From the NCBI GenBank assembly GCA_029379385.1, contig CM055611.1:4092001-4156000 (forward strand): DNA of 64,000 bases, given 5' to 3'. The translations under genes and the position numbers were made by a program. The stretch comes from Quillaja saponaria (Eukaryota > Streptophyta > Magnoliopsida > Fabales > Quillajaceae). The notes below the pieces were generated by a model. That model ran no database searches, was not told the DNA's origin, and saw nothing but the letters and a program-made list of their open reading frames with translations. Below, one piece after another: positions 63,141 to 64,000 of the stretch (its first letter is position 1; each line of letters begins with the position of its first letter).

Positions 63141-63788
63141 TCATGGCTTGAAGATGCCAACACAGTTCAAGGAACTGAGTTTGGGTCTTCAACCCACCAA
63201 CTCAATTTTTTATTAATTTCTATTTAAAATTCAAATTCAGATGATGCATTACTAAATTATCAATAATTCCATATAATATTCAAAATTAATTTTGTTTTTA
63301 CCAAAATGTCAAAAAGTATAAAAATTTATACGAATTGGTATTTAAACTTTTAAACTCGCATTCCTAGTAAATTTTAAGGATTGGTCTCCTATCATTTTTT
63401 TCAACTTAAGCATACTCAACACATTTTGGGGTAGATTCAACTACCAATAACACCACCAACTACTGCAACTGTACCCAATTTCTCAGAATAAAACAAATAG
63501 AAAAAATTGAGAAAAATCAGAATTCCAATTTTCTCTGCCAATTGTCTCCTTCCAACCTGTACAGTGCCAATATAGCACAGAAGCTGTACTACAACCACCC
63601 TCTTTCTCTCTGTCCCCTCTAAGGTTTTCGGCGATTTCAACAGCCATACCCGTATCTCTGAGAATATCTGGTATGGGAATGTCTTTCAATTCACCCTTGG
63701 GACCTTGATTTTTGCGTTCCGCTCCACGATTGGGAAACGCCTGTTTGCTTTAGAGAATTTCTGGTGACCCTGATTAGGTTCAAAAGAT
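63141..63788. other. Intergenic, promoter and leader of the EamA-type gene
   Basis: AT-rich to about 63440, then more balanced and CT-rich (63540-63640), consistent with a transcribed leader before the ATG at 63789. No coding frame was accepted here. Confidence 0.45.
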
Positions 63789-64000
63789 ATGAGAAGGGAA
63801 TCTTGGAAATGGGTTCAGGGTTTGATATATATAGTTGCTGTTGCATCAATTTGGATAGCTGCTAGTTTTGTAGTTCAGTCTGTTGTAGATGCGGGTGTAT
63901 CACCATTTCTCATTACCTACATTTGCAATTCATTGTTTGTGGTTTACCTTCCAATAGTTGAAATTGGGCGTTTTTTTGAGGATTCTTATGGAGGTTTATG
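63789..64000 (+). CDS. EamA/SLC35F-like membrane transporter, N-terminal part only
   Basis: The frame opens at ATG 63789 and runs off the window: MRRESWKWVQGLIYIVAVAS, then IWIAASFVVQSVVDAGVSPF and LITYICNSLFVVYLPIVEIG. Two hydrophobic segments (about residues 9-29 and 37-58) match the first membrane helices of plant drug/metabolite-transporter proteins such as Arabidopsis At3g07080 (EamA-like, distant from SLC35F5). Cargo is unknown. An adjacent PBL kinase is also found in Arabidopsis (At3g07070), which supports the call. Confidence 0.8.
   Translation, partial: MRRESWKWVQGLIYIVAVASIWIAASFVVQSVVDAGVSPFLITYICNSLFVVYLPIVEIGRFFEDSYGGL

Overview
The window is nuclear DNA of a flowering plant, almost certainly a eudicot. 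Every protein-coding gene is split by AT-rich GT-AG introns or is a known plant family (VAMP72 R-SNARE, NSN1 GTPase, TDIF-type CLE peptide, RLCK-VII kinase). Spacers are AT-rich and full of small plant transposons, and a decayed piece of plastid 23S rRNA is present. I cannot name the species.

Layout: (a) 110-229, last exon of pantoate--beta-alanine ligase, running convergently into (b) 1049-6130 (-), a five-exon VAMP72 gene (219 aa). (c) 8995-13955, a dead autonomous-type hAT transposon whose ends and 8-bp target duplication can be seen. (d) 14549-17315 (+), a three-exon plastid protein like At4g13200. (e) 17989-22242 (-), a UGT91-type glycosyltransferase pseudogene split by a Harbinger-like MITE and by a 2.25-kb Ty1/copia remnant with 5-bp target duplication. 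(f) 25429-29317 (-), intact NSN1, nine exons, 603 aa, with telo-box and TGGGCC repeats upstream. (g) 30935-39845 (+), a plastid DUF3685-like gene with several single-base frame breaks and a hAT MITE in an intron. (h) 43853-44140, nuclear plastid DNA from rrn23. (i) 49434-49728 (+), a CLE41/44-type gene encoding the exact TDIF dodecapeptide, but out of frame with its own signal sequence by one base. (j) 54823-56727 (+), an intact five-exon PBL kinase (436 aa). (k) 57322-63140, a large tandem duplication of noncoding DNA. (l) 63789-64000 (+), the start of an EamA-type membrane transporter cut by the window edge.

Gene order is informative. In Arabidopsis (from memory) NSN1, a PBL kinase and an EamA transporter are close together (At3g07050-07080), CLE41 lies by PBL25 (At3g24770-24790), and PBL24, CLE44 and the At4g13200 protein are adjacent. 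This window holds homologues of all of these on one segment, so it looks like the less-fragmented ancestral block from which the Arabidopsis paralogous segments derive.

I found no new enzymatic or defence system. The most useful observations are the broken TDIF gene, the run of +1 frame breaks in two genes, the fully bounded transposons and the tandem duplication. Exon borders were read by eye from splice signals, phase and family resemblance. No alignment or database search was run.
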